Origin: Clostridia bacterium
Lineage (GTDB): Bacteria > Bacillota > Clostridia > Lachnospirales > Lachnospiraceae
Direction of reading: 5' to 3'
DNA length: 64,000 nucleotides
Assembly: GCA_009929525.1 (NCBI GenBank)
Contig: SAAH01000007.1
Span: 1 to 64,000, forward strand
The notes under the pieces are model-generated. The model did no database searches. It was given only the letters and a program-made list of their open reading frames with translations, and was not told the origin of the DNA. Positions 41,773 to 51,750 of this stretch are shown here, in pieces. The position numbers and the translations under genes were made by a program. The first letter of the stretch is position 1. The number at the start of each line of letters is the position of its first letter.

Positions 41773-44480
41773 AACCAATTTATCTGAAAATGTCAGCGTT
41801 TGGATCGTATGCAGGAGAGACGGAGATAGATTTTACGAAGATCAATCAGGGAGTATTTCTTATCACTGGGGACACAGGTGCAGGGAAAACTACCATATTT
41901 GATGGGATCACGTATGCTCTGTATGGTCAGACCAGCGGCGGCAGACGGGATGGTTCGATGATGAGGAGTCAGTATGCGGATCTTGGGACAAAGACCTATG
42001 TGGAACTGGAATTTGAAGTGAGAGGAAAGCGGTATCATGTACTTCGCAATCCGGAATATGAACGGGAATCAAAGCGTAAGAATAAGGACGGAGAACGAAC
42101 GACAACAAAGGAAAAAGCAGGTGTAGAACTGTATCTTGCCGATGGAACCATGTATGGCGGGACAAGACAGGAGATCAATCGGAAGTTGGTGGAGATCCTT
42201 GGGGTAGATGCCCGTCAGTTTACGCAGATTGCAATGATCGCACAGGGGGATTTTATGAAACTCCTTCTTGCAAAATCAGATGAAAGAAAAGAAATATTTT
42301 CCAGGATATTTGACACTCGAGTATTCTGGAGGGTACAGGAGATATTGAAAAATCAGGCAAAAAGCCTTTATATACAACTGGAGGATAACAGAAAATCATG
42401 CCTTCGCGAGATCGAACAGCTGGAGGGAACGAAGGCTGAGGATGAATCTTTGAAAAAGAATTTTCTGGAGAGTGGACAGCGAGAGCCTGATCTTGACGGG
42501 GTATTGACCTTTGTGACGGATATTCTTGAAGAAGATCAGAAAATATATAAAAAGTCGCAGGAAAATGAGAAAAAATGTTCCAGAGAACTGGAAAAGAAAA
42601 GTCAGGAATACAGTCTTGGAAAAGAAAGAATGATTCAGTTTCAGGAATTGGATAAAGTTCAGATGAACTGGGAGCAGTTGGAAGAGAAAAAAGAATTCTG
42701 GGAAGAAAAAACGAGAAAGCTCCAATGGGCGAAAAAAAGCATACCGGTGGCAGCCCAGGAGGAAGCTTATAAAAAGGCGGAGGGTAATCTGGAGATTACG
42801 CAAAAAAGACTGGAAACCCTTGATAAATGGTTTGCAGAACATGGTCAGGAGACAAAAGAGAAGAGTATACAGCTTGATAAGATCAAGTCTTATCAGCAGA
42901 AACTTCAAAAAGAGGAGTTGCCGGCACTTCAAAAGCTCAGCCAGTCCCTGGAAAAATATGAAAAACTGCAAAGAAGTATGGAAGAAGCTTCTATATTAAA
43001 GGGAAAATTGGAGACAGAGAAGAACAGGTATCAAGCGGCAGAGAAAACATATCAGCTTTATGCTGTAGAGTATGAGGAGATTTACCAGTCATATTTCAAA
43101 GAGCAGGCAGGAATTCTGGCATCTGAACTGACAGAGGGGAAACCATGTCCGGTATGTGGATCTATCACGCATCCGAAGTTAGCGCCACTTTCTCAAGATG
43201 CGCCAACAAAGGAACAGGTGGAGCGAAAGAAAACGAAGCGGGCGAAAGCTGAGAAGGAAAGAGAAAGCACCCAGAGAACACTTCTGGATATATCTTCAAA
43301 GTTTGAGACAAAGATGGCTGTGATAAGAGAGACTCAGCAGGAACTTTTAGGGAAGGAATCCGGGGAAACCTCACTGGAAGAGATTAAGACAAGGTGGGAT
43401 ACCTGGGAGCAAAAAGCAAGAGAACGCCTGAAAAAGGGAAATGAGCTGGTCCGTACAACGGAGTTAAAACTGGAAGAGTGTATGGCAGATCATCAGAAAG
43501 CTGTCCGTGTGGAGAGCATACGAAAAGGACAACTGGAGGAGAATCAGGAGCTTGAGAAAAATCAGAGAAAACTGCTTGATATAGAAAAACAAAAGTATTT
43601 CGCTGCTTTGCAGGCACAGGGATTTGAGACTGAGGAAATGTATAGAAGCTGTAAGATGGATGATGTTATGAGAGAAAATCAAGAAGAACAGCTTGCCGAA
43701 TATCAGCATGCAAGGCTGGAGACGGCTCAGCAAAAAAAGCTTCTTGAAGCACAGCTTGAGGGCAAAAAGAGACCAGAGCTTACGGAACTTGAAACACTGA
43801 TCAGTGATATGAGAGAAAAACAGCGTCTTATGGAAAAAGAGATCCGAAGGATATACAGCCGCAGAGAAAAGAACCGCAGTGCTATGAGAAAATTGATGGC
43901 ACTGGAAAAAGAGAGAGCAGAACTTCGTGCACGATACGAAAAAATAGGAAACATAAGCAGGACAGCCAATGGAAACTTAAGTGGAAGTGTAAAAATCGAT
44001 TTCGAATCCTATATGCAGAGGCAATATTTTGAACAGATGATAAATTGTGCCAATCATCATCTGCAGAAGATGGCGGCAGGGCAGTTTCTATTAAGATGCA
44101 GAAGTCTGGAACATCTGTCTACCCAGGGGAGTGCCGGGCTTGATCTGGATGTCTACAGTCTGGTCACTGGAAAAGAAAGAGATGTAAAGACACTTTCAGG
44201 AGGAGAGTCCTTCATGGCATCATTGGCTCTGGCATTGGGGATGACGGATGTGATCACCAGGACCTGTGGAGCGGTCAGGATAGAGACGTTGTTTATCGAT
44301 GAGGGCTTTGGCTCTCTGGATGAGAATTCCAGAGAACAGGCGATCAGGATACTGCAGGGATTGTCAGGCGGGCAGCGGCTTGTAGGAATCATTTCCCATG
44401 TCACAGAGCTGAAAGAACAGATAGAACAAAAGCTTGTGGTGACGAAGAATAAACAGGGCAGTCAGGCAGTATGGAATTAA
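41769..44480 (+). CDS. sbcC: Exonuclease subunit SbcC
   Basis: LITGDTGAGKTTIFDGITYALYG, CPVCGS zinc hook, LSGGESFMASLALALGM. Confidence 0.95.
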   Translation: MKPIYLKMSAFGSYAGETEIDFTKINQGVFLITGDTGAGKTTIFDGITYALYGQTSGGRRDGSMMRSQYADLGTKTYVELEFEVRGKRYHVLRNPEYERESKRKNKDGERTTTKEKAGVELYLADGTMYGGTRQEINRKLVEILGVDARQFTQIAMIAQGDFMKLLLAKSDERKEIFSRIFDTRVFWRVQEILKNQAKSLYIQLEDNRKSCLREIEQLEGTKAEDESLKKNFLESGQREPDLDGVLTFVTDILEEDQKIYKKSQENEKKCSRELEKKSQEYSLGKERMIQFQELDKVQMNWEQLEEKKEFWEEKTRKLQWAKKSIPVAAQEEAYKKAEGNLEITQKRLETLDKWFAEHGQETKEKSIQLDKIKSYQQKLQKEELPALQKLSQSLEKYEKLQRSMEEASILKGKLETEKNRYQAAEKTYQLYAVEYEEIYQSYFKEQAGILASELTEGKPCPVCGSITHPKLAPLSQDAPTKEQVERKKTKRAKAEKERESTQRTLLDISSKFETKMAVIRETQQELLGKESGETSLEEIKTRWDTWEQKARERLKKGNELVRTTELKLEECMADHQKAVRVESIRKGQLEENQELEKNQRKLLDIEKQKYFAALQAQGFETEEMYRSCKMDDVMRENQEEQLAEYQHARLETAQQKKLLEAQLEGKKRPELTELETLISDMREKQRLMEKEIRRIYSRREKNRSAMRKLMALEKERAELRARYEKIGNISRTANGNLSGSVKIDFESYMQRQYFEQMINCANHHLQKMAAGQFLLRCRSLEHLSTQGSAGLDLDVYSLVTGKERDVKTLSGGESFMASLALALGMTDVITRTCGAVRIETLFIDEGFGSLDENSREQAIRILQGLSGGQRLVGIISHVTELKEQIEQKLVVTKNKQGSQAVWN

Positions 44481-44518
44481 CATATTGTATCCAAAAATGA
44501 TATATAGGAGGGGTTACA

Positions 44519-45688
44519 TTGGAATTAAATAAAGATAATATGAAGAAAATCATGTGTCTTATCGTATTTACCATATTGATATTGGCGGGGCTTTTAAATC
44601 TGTCAACCGTGTTCAGATTTTTAGGAATGCTGCTGAATATCATATTTCCATTTTTACTGGGGGGAGCGATTGCATTTATCATCAATCTTCCTATGAAATG
44701 GATCGAGAAAAATGTTTTTGGAAGAGGACGATGGAAAAATAATAAACTAATAAAGAAAATGGACAGGCCATTGAGCCTGGTTTTATCCATAGCACTGGTT
44801 GTAGCAGTGATCGTTCTTGTATTTTTTGTTGTAGTACCGCAATTAGGTGATACTGTAATGGAACTGAGCAGGAATGCACAGATTTTCTGGCCGAAAGCTC
44901 AGGCGTGGGGTATTAAACTTTTCAATGACAATCCGGAAATCTCAGAATGGATCAACAGTCTGGAGATGGATTGGGATCAGTTGATCCAACAGGCAGTTTC
45001 TTTCTTGAGAACAGGAGCTGGAACCATCTTAGGATCCACTTTTTCAGTGGCACGAGTGATCGTGAGTGCAGCCACAGACTTTGTGATCGCATTTGTATTT
45101 GCGGTTTATATTGTACTGCAAAAGGAGAAACTCAGCATCCAGGTGAAGAAAGTCATGTATGCATTTATTCCTGAAAAGATTGTGGAGAAAACGCTTCAGA
45201 TATGTGGATTGACGCACAAGATATTTTCCAATTTTATCAGTGGACAGTGTCTGGAAGCTGTGATTTTAGGAACTATGTTCTTCGTTGTGATGACAATTTT
45301 CCGATTTCCTTATGCACTGCTGGTGGGAATACTGATCGCATTTACAGCATTGATCCCTATTGTGGGTGCATTTATCGGATGTGCTATCGGAGCTGTGCTG
45401 ATCTTGATGGAGAGCCCGATGCAGGCACTGGCATTTGTCGTTCTTTTCCTTGTCCTTCAGCAGATAGAAGGAAATCTGATCTATCCGCATGTGGTGGGGA
45501 ATTCAGTGGGACTTCCTTCTATATGGGTGTTGGTTGCAGTATCTCTGGGCGGCAGCTTGCTGGGAGTCGTTGGTATGCTGGTATTTATTCCGTTGGTGGC
45601 AGTGATCTATACGATTTTCAGAGGATATGTATATAAACGTCTGAGAGGACGAAACCTAATTCAAAAAATAGAAAAAGAACTTTCATAG
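44519..45688 (+). CDS. AI-2E transporter-family permease
   Basis: Polytopic; ALIPIVGAFIGCAIGAVLIL, QQIEGNLIYPHVVGNSVGLP. Confidence 0.9.
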   Translation: MELNKDNMKKIMCLIVFTILILAGLLNLSTVFRFLGMLLNIIFPFLLGGAIAFIINLPMKWIEKNVFGRGRWKNNKLIKKMDRPLSLVLSIALVVAVIVLVFFVVVPQLGDTVMELSRNAQIFWPKAQAWGIKLFNDNPEISEWINSLEMDWDQLIQQAVSFLRTGAGTILGSTFSVARVIVSAATDFVIAFVFAVYIVLQKEKLSIQVKKVMYAFIPEKIVEKTLQICGLTHKIFSNFISGQCLEAVILGTMFFVVMTIFRFPYALLVGILIAFTALIPIVGAFIGCAIGAVLILMESPMQALAFVVLFLVLQQIEGNLIYPHVVGNSVGLPSIWVLVAVSLGGSLLGVVGMLVFIPLVAVIYTIFRGYVYKRLRGRNLIQKIEKELS

Positions 45689-45728
45689 CGTTCAAAAATA
45701 AAACAAAGGAATAAAACAGGAAAAAATT

Positions 45729-47741
45729 ATGGATTATCTGAATTTCGTACTGGAAAAAATAAAATCCAGAATTCAAAAAATCAATCTCTCCCTTCTGGAA
45801 GGCGAAAAAGAAGTTGAGGGAATGCATGAATATTATTGGGAAAATTACACGGAGATGGATCAATATGGATATGAGAACTTCGACAATCAGCAGGCTCTTT
45901 TGAATCAGATCAATATGAACCAAAATCAACTGATCCTGAAACGGAGATTTAAGAAAATGCTGGATTCTCCCTTCTTTGGAAGAGTGGATTTTCTGTATGA
46001 GGGCGAGGATGAGCCGGTACAATTTTATATCGGTATCGGGAATTTTGCGGAGGATACGGGGAAAGTCCCATTGATTTATGATTGGAGAGCGCCGGTCAGC
46101 GGACTTTTTTATGATTTTGACAAAGGACCGGCATTCTATCAGGCTCCAGGAGGTCAGATGGATGGTGAGATCACGGCAAAGTGGCAGTATAAGATCCGCC
46201 ATGGGAAGCTTCAGTATGAATTTGAGAGTGATATCAAGATTGATGATGACATTCTGAAGGAAGAACTGGGGGCAAATGGCGATGTCCAGCTGAAAAATAT
46301 CATACGAACGATCCAGAAAGAGCAGAATGCGATCATAAGGAATACAAAAGACAGGATACTGGTGATCCAGGGAGCAGCAGGAAGCGGAAAAACTTCCGTT
46401 GCCCTTCATCGCATCGCATACCTTCTATATAATGACAGGAAAAATCTAAAATCGTCAAATATACTGATCTTATCGCCAAACAGTGTCTTTTCGGATTACA
46501 TTTCCCATATTCTTCCGGAACTGGGAGAAGAAAATATCCAGGAAATGAGTTTCGATTTTTTTGCCTATCAAAAACTTCATGATGTCGTATCGGACTGTGA
46601 AAATAAATATGACATGATAGAGCAGAATTTGAAGAATCCGGATCGCACAGATCGGTACTGGGAAAAGCAGTCTCAGGACAGTATCAACCGGATGGAAGCG
46701 TATATGATGGAGCTGGAAGACAGTTTGATGAACTTTAAGGATTTTGAATACAAAAGCTATAAGGTGAGTGCTTCAGAACTGATTTCTCTGTTTTATACAA
46801 GGTTTTTGGAGATTCCGCTCTTATCCAGGATGGAAGCTGTGATGGAGTACGTGATAGATGCTTATGAAACTCTCGTGGGAAAAGACCTGGTGGAGGAAGA
46901 GCAGCAGCAGATCAGGGACAGATTCATGGGAATGTACGAGACCAGGGATCTGTATCGGATCTATAATGGATATCTGGAATATTCTGATTATCCGCAGCTT
47001 CCAAAAGTATCCTATGAGAATCGGTATTTGGCTTATGAGGATGTCTATCCCCTTCTTTATATGAAGTACAGATTATATACCCCGGAGCAGAAGAAAAATA
47101 TCAAACATCTGATCATAGATGAGATGCAGGATTATACGAAGCTCCAGTACATTATTCTTGCACAATTATTCCCCTGCAGGATGACGATACTGGGAGACAT
47201 GGCCCAGACAATGGATGAAAATATCCAGGATGTGACGCAGTTTCTGCCCAAAATCTTGGGAAAAGATATGAAAAAAATCGTGATGAACAAGAGCTATCGA
47301 AATACTGTGGAGATCGCTCAGTATGCGGCGAAGCTTGCCGGTGTGACAGATCTGGAATTATTTGAAAGACATGGAAAACCTGTCGTTGAGGAAACGGTGG
47401 ATGATATACAGGAGGCTGCAGAGAAGATCATTCAGAGTCTGAAACTGCAGGAGGATGGATATGAAACGGCAGCGATCCTTACAATGACTGCAGATGAAGC
47501 GAAAAAGATGACCGGTATACTGCAGGAAAAGACAGACCTTGATATCTCTTACATTGATCAGGACAGCAGCAGCTTTAAAAGGGGGATTACAGTTACCACA
47601 TTTTACCTTGCGAAGGGATTGGAATTTGATCAGGTATTTACTGTCGCTGAAGATGAAAAAGAAAATGCTCTTCGTCGGCAGGCAAAGTATATCTGCGCAA
47701 CGAGAGCACTTCATGAGCTTTATATTATGAGTTATCACTGA
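45729..47741 (+). CDS. HelD-like UvrD-type helicase
   Basis: N-terminal coiled coil, PLIYDWRAPVSGLFYDF, GAAGSGKTSVALHRIAYLLY Walker A. Confidence 0.88.
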   Translation: MDYLNFVLEKIKSRIQKINLSLLEGEKEVEGMHEYYWENYTEMDQYGYENFDNQQALLNQINMNQNQLILKRRFKKMLDSPFFGRVDFLYEGEDEPVQFYIGIGNFAEDTGKVPLIYDWRAPVSGLFYDFDKGPAFYQAPGGQMDGEITAKWQYKIRHGKLQYEFESDIKIDDDILKEELGANGDVQLKNIIRTIQKEQNAIIRNTKDRILVIQGAAGSGKTSVALHRIAYLLYNDRKNLKSSNILILSPNSVFSDYISHILPELGEENIQEMSFDFFAYQKLHDVVSDCENKYDMIEQNLKNPDRTDRYWEKQSQDSINRMEAYMMELEDSLMNFKDFEYKSYKVSASELISLFYTRFLEIPLLSRMEAVMEYVIDAYETLVGKDLVEEEQQQIRDRFMGMYETRDLYRIYNGYLEYSDYPQLPKVSYENRYLAYEDVYPLLYMKYRLYTPEQKKNIKHLIIDEMQDYTKLQYIILAQLFPCRMTILGDMAQTMDENIQDVTQFLPKILGKDMKKIVMNKSYRNTVEIAQYAAKLAGVTDLELFERHGKPVVEETVDDIQEAAEKIIQSLKLQEDGYETAAILTMTADEAKKMTGILQEKTDLDISYIDQDSSSFKRGITVTTFYLAKGLEFDQVFTVAEDEKENALRRQAKYICATRALHELYIMSYH

Positions 47742-48255
47742 TACGGCGGGCAGGACAAAGGTAACCTTTCAGGTCGAGTGCATGCACGATCTGATCAAGA
47801 ATCTCTTCCGAAGCAGCAGAGATGGTGTGATAATGATAACCAGAAGTTATTTCTTTTAAAGGGGCGGATTTTCCGCTCCTTATTTCTTCGAGAAATTTTT
47901 CTACATCACGGCGTGAAGAGACATGAAGAGGAGCACGCAGTTCTCCATACACACGGTGGCGGACAGATACGTCTTCAGCGATTCCACCATAATCGACGAT
48001 CGTATAAAGTTCATCAGCAATCTCATCATCGGAATGAAATGATTTTATGACCCGGGTGATCCGAAGCGGGGCATGCAGAAGATATCCCCGATTGGTGGAG
48101 ATGATCTCATGACCTTCTGCCCGGATAAGTGCGATATCTGTTACGATGACCTGCCGGCTGACAGAAAAATTCTCAGCCAGATAGGTTCCGGAGAGTGGAA
48201 GGCTGGTGATAGAAAGTAAATGTAGAATTTCCTGACGTCTCTGTGTTCCATTCAT
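47725..48255 (-). CDS. niaR: NiaR-type transcriptional repressor (HTH plus 3H domain)
   Basis: HTH NFSVSRQVIVTDIALIRAEGHEIISTNRGY; His-containing C-terminal domain; adjacent to nadABC. Confidence 0.87.
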   Translation of the reverse strand: MNGTQRRQEILHLLSITSLPLSGTYLAENFSVSRQVIVTDIALIRAEGHEIISTNRGYLLHAPLRITRVIKSFHSDDEIADELYTIVDYGGIAEDVSVRHRVYGELRAPLHVSSRRDVEKFLEEIRSGKSAPLKEITSGYHYHTISAASEEILDQIVHALDLKGYLCPARRISDNS

Positions 48256-48328
48256 ATGAGTGTAACCTGTCCTTTCATTTGCATGTGCCTGCTGTATCTA
48301 TACGGTGCAGCATAGTTATTACCTGTTT

Positions 48329-49183
48329 TTATATTGCATGAAGATTTTTAAGAGAAATATCTAAGATCGGTGCAGAGTGGGTGAGGGCTCCGCTGGAGAT
48401 ATAATCTACGCCGATATCTAAGAGCCTTTCCACGTTTTCACGGGTTACATTGCCGGAGCATTCTGTCTCGGCACGTCCGTCAATGATACGGATCGCTTCC
48501 TTCATCATATCAGGTGTCATGTTATCCAGCATGATAATATCCGCGCCGGCATCAGCCGCCTCTTTTACCATATCAAGATCCTCAACTTCAATCTCTATCT
48601 TGCGGACAAATGGTGCGTATTCTTTTGCCATTTGTACTGCTTTTGTTACACTTCCGGCAGCACCAATATGATTGTCCTTCAGAAGAATCCCATCGGAAAG
48701 GTTAAAACGGTGATTATAGCCGCCGCCGACTTTAACAGCATATTTTTCAAATACTCTCATATTCGGAGTGGTTTTCCGTGTATCAAGCAGTTTCGTGTGG
48801 CTTCCCTCAAGAAGTTTAGCGATGGAATGTGTATAGGTGGCGATACCACTCATACGTTGCAGATAATTCAAAGCTACCCGTTCCCCGGACAAAAGCACGC
48901 GGATATCGCCGGTAACGGTGGCCATAAGCTGTCCATTTTTTACTTCGTCACCGTCTTCACAATAAAATTGGATCTGTGTATCAGGATCTAAGAGGGTAAA
49001 AACGCGTTCGAAGATGTGGAGACCGGCAATGATACCATCCTGTTTGCAGATCAACTGAACTTCACCAGTCTGTGCATTTCGCATGACAGAATTAGTAGTG
49101 ATGTCCTCGCAGGTGATATCCTCGCGAAGAGCCTGGAGCAAAAGTGGATCTGTATTTAAGGTCATAGTGATCTGATTATTCAT
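48329..49183 (-). CDS. nadC: Nicotinate-nucleotide pyrophosphorylase (carboxylating)
   Basis: LLDTRKTTPNMRVFEKYAVKVGGGYNHRFNLSDGILLKDNH. Confidence 0.96.
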   Translation of the reverse strand: MNNQITMTLNTDPLLLQALREDITCEDITTNSVMRNAQTGEVQLICKQDGIIAGLHIFERVFTLLDPDTQIQFYCEDGDEVKNGQLMATVTGDIRVLLSGERVALNYLQRMSGIATYTHSIAKLLEGSHTKLLDTRKTTPNMRVFEKYAVKVGGGYNHRFNLSDGILLKDNHIGAAGSVTKAVQMAKEYAPFVRKIEIEVEDLDMVKEAADAGADIIMLDNMTPDMMKEAIRIIDGRAETECSGNVTRENVERLLDIGVDYISSGALTHSAPILDISLKNLHAI

Positions 49184-50519
49184 GTATTTTTTTCATCCTT
49201 TCGATTTCATGTAAGACAAGTTCTTTGTATTGTTTTTGAAGTTTTGATGTGTCAGCATATTGGTGACGGTCGATATTAAATTCCTCTGGCGGCAGTTCCT
49301 CAGATGCTCCAAAAGATCCGGAAAATTCAGAAGTATCATAAGTGTCACATGTATCCGATGACGTATTGCCGCTGATCATATGGAGAGCGGCACGTTTGGC
49401 AAATACCAGACTTTCCAGAAGGGAATTGCTCGCAAGGCGATTCGCTCCGTGAACACCATTGCAGCTGGTTTCGCCCGCTGCGTATAGGTGATCCATGGAA
49501 GTATGAGAATTTCGGTCAACTTTTATGCCGCCCATAAAGTAATGCTGTGCTGGAACAATGGGAATACATTCTTTCGTAGGGTCATATCCTTCTTCAAGAC
49601 AATGATGATAGATATGTGGAAAATGAGACAGGATCGTATCTTTTCCGATCGGACGCATGTCCAGCAATACATATTCGGTCCCATCCACTTCCATCTGATG
49701 AAGGATTTTCTCCGTCACCACATCTCTAGGCAGCAGTTCATCTACGAAGCGTTCGCCGGCTTTGTTGTAAAGAAGAGCACCTTCCCCGCGGACAGATTCA
49801 GAGATGAGAAACTGGCGGCCTGGTTTTGTCGTATAAAATGTAGTCGGGTGAATCTGTATATAATCCACATGCAGGAGAGAAATGCCATGTTTTAAGCAAA
49901 CAGCAAGACCATCTCCTGTCAAATGTGGAAAGTTAGTAGAATGAGAATATAAACCGCCGATTCCACCGCATGCCAGCAGAGTGTTTTCGGCCAGAATAGG
50001 AAATACTTCCCCTTCCTGATCCTGCGCTACGATACCATAACAGGTATTATCGTATGCCAGAAGGTCTACCATTGTAGTATATTCCATCAGCGTTATATTT
50101 TCCAGCTTTTTTACACAGGAAAGCAGCTGGCTTGTGATGGCTTCCCCTGTGATATCTTCGTGATAGAGGATACGGTTGGTACTGTGGGCACCTTCCCGGG
50201 TGAAGCAAAGCTGTCCGTTTTTTCTTGTGAAGTCTACGCCGTGATCGATGAGATCTCGGATGGTATCACGGGAAGAACGGATCATGATATCGACGGATTC
50301 CCGATTGTTTTCATAATGTCCGGCACGCATAGTGTCTTCAAAAAAGGAATCATAATCTTCATCATTTTTCAGCATACAGATCCCGCCTTGGGCCAGATAC
50401 GAATCGCTGCTTTGGGTATCTGATTTTGTTATTATAGTTACTTTTTTATCCCGGGGGATGTTCAGTGCAGCATATAGCCCGGCAACACCGCATCCCACGA
50501 TCAATATATCTGTTTTCAT
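49176..50519 (-). CDS. nadB: L-aspartate oxidase
   Basis: ILIVGCGVAGLYAALN, SYLAQGGI, HTSMDHLYAAGETSCNGVHGANRLASNSLLE. Confidence 0.95.
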   Translation of the reverse strand: MKTDILIVGCGVAGLYAALNIPRDKKVTIITKSDTQSSDSYLAQGGICMLKNDEDYDSFFEDTMRAGHYENNRESVDIMIRSSRDTIRDLIDHGVDFTRKNGQLCFTREGAHSTNRILYHEDITGEAITSQLLSCVKKLENITLMEYTTMVDLLAYDNTCYGIVAQDQEGEVFPILAENTLLACGGIGGLYSHSTNFPHLTGDGLAVCLKHGISLLHVDYIQIHPTTFYTTKPGRQFLISESVRGEGALLYNKAGERFVDELLPRDVVTEKILHQMEVDGTEYVLLDMRPIGKDTILSHFPHIYHHCLEEGYDPTKECIPIVPAQHYFMGGIKVDRNSHTSMDHLYAAGETSCNGVHGANRLASNSLLESLVFAKRAALHMISGNTSSDTCDTYDTSEFSGSFGASEELPPEEFNIDRHQYADTSKLQKQYKELVLHEIERMKKIHE

Positions 50520-50557
50520 TTTTTTTACCGCTTTCTTTATTACAGAGTCTATATCAG

Positions 50558-51463
50558 TTATTTGGATAATTCGAGCATTCGCTGGAGAGGAATCAGGCAG
50601 TCCTTACGGAGATTGGCATCGACTGTCACCTGATTGGTATTATTTTTCAGCACATCAAGTATCTTTGGAAGAGTTATCAGCTTCATATCAGGGCAGCACA
50701 GGGATTCGTTGGCCAGATAGAATTTTTTGTTGGGATTTTGTTTATTTAACTCATAGAAAACTCCCTTTTCAGTACAGATGATAAAGGAGTCGGCAGTGCA
50801 TTCACCACAATATTTGATGATACCGGTGGTGCTTCCGATATAGTCAGCAAGTGCAAGAACATCCGGGGTACATTCGGGATGGATCAATACTTTGGCTTCG
50901 GGATGCTCAGATTTTGCATCTTCAAGAGCCTTTCGCGTAAGCTGTGCATGGATAGGACATCTGCCGTCATTGAAAAGAAAGTTTTTCTCTGGCACCTTGG
51001 ATGCGATATATTTTCCAAGATTCTCATCAGGAACAAAGAAAATATTTTTATTAGGCAGAGCCTTAACGATGGTCAATGCATTTGCAGAGGTCACACAGAC
51101 GTCAGAGTGACTTTTTAGTTCGGCAGTGGAGTTGATGTAACAGACCACGGCAAGATCATCATATTGTTTTTTTAGTCGTTCTATGTAGGGGATGTCTGCC
51201 ATATGTGCCATAGGACAGTCGGCAGCGGCATCCGGCATAAGAACTGTTTTTTCGGGATTCAATATCTTGGCACTTTCCCCCATAAAGGAAACGCCGCATA
51301 ATACAAGGACATCAGCGTCCGTAGCGGCAGCAGTTTTACTTAGATAGTAAGAGTCACCGATATGATCAGCAATCTCCTGTACTTCATCGGGCACATAATA
51401 GTGAGCCAGTATAATTGCATTTCGCTCCTTTTTAAGTGCCTGTATTTCTTCTTTTATAGTCAT
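50558..51463 (-). CDS. nadA: Quinolinate synthase
   Basis: ILAHYYVPDEVQEIADHIGDSYYLSK; HPECTPDV; operon with nadB, nadC. Confidence 0.96.
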   Translation of the reverse strand: MTIKEEIQALKKERNAIILAHYYVPDEVQEIADHIGDSYYLSKTAAATDADVLVLCGVSFMGESAKILNPEKTVLMPDAAADCPMAHMADIPYIERLKKQYDDLAVVCYINSTAELKSHSDVCVTSANALTIVKALPNKNIFFVPDENLGKYIASKVPEKNFLFNDGRCPIHAQLTRKALEDAKSEHPEAKVLIHPECTPDVLALADYIGSTTGIIKYCGECTADSFIICTEKGVFYELNKQNPNKKFYLANESLCCPDMKLITLPKILDVLKNNTNQVTVDANLRKDCLIPLQRMLELSK

Positions 51464-51518
51464 AATGTTCGATCCTCCTGAGAACGAGAGTGGTTAGTGA
51501 GTTTAATAATCTGAACGC

Positions 51519-51555
51519 ATTATACACTTATATTTTACAACTGACAAGACAGAAG
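51519..51555 (-). promoter_or_regulatory. nadA promoter with overlapping putative NiaR operator
   Basis: Minus strand cttcTGTCTTGTCA - 17 nt - TATAAT; TGTCTTGTCA resembles NiaR half-site pair TGTCTTGACA and includes the -35. Confidence 0.65.
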
Positions 51556-51750
51556 TTTAAAAAAGTGTAAAGAGATAAGAGAGCGAGACTATTTATTGGC
51601 AGAATTAATGTAAAGTTTATAAAAAATTCTCAAAGGATTTCTTGTCGGATATTTCTAGAAGGGTATAATAAGGAATAACAAAAGAGAATCCCAGTATATA
51701 TATCGATATCAGATATTTCTGATGATTTTAAGGGGAAAAAGGAGAAAAAT

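Noticed and set aside
45618-46409. 263-aa minus-strand ORF opposite helD-like gene
   Set aside because: Antisense frame of a clear helicase gene; no start context
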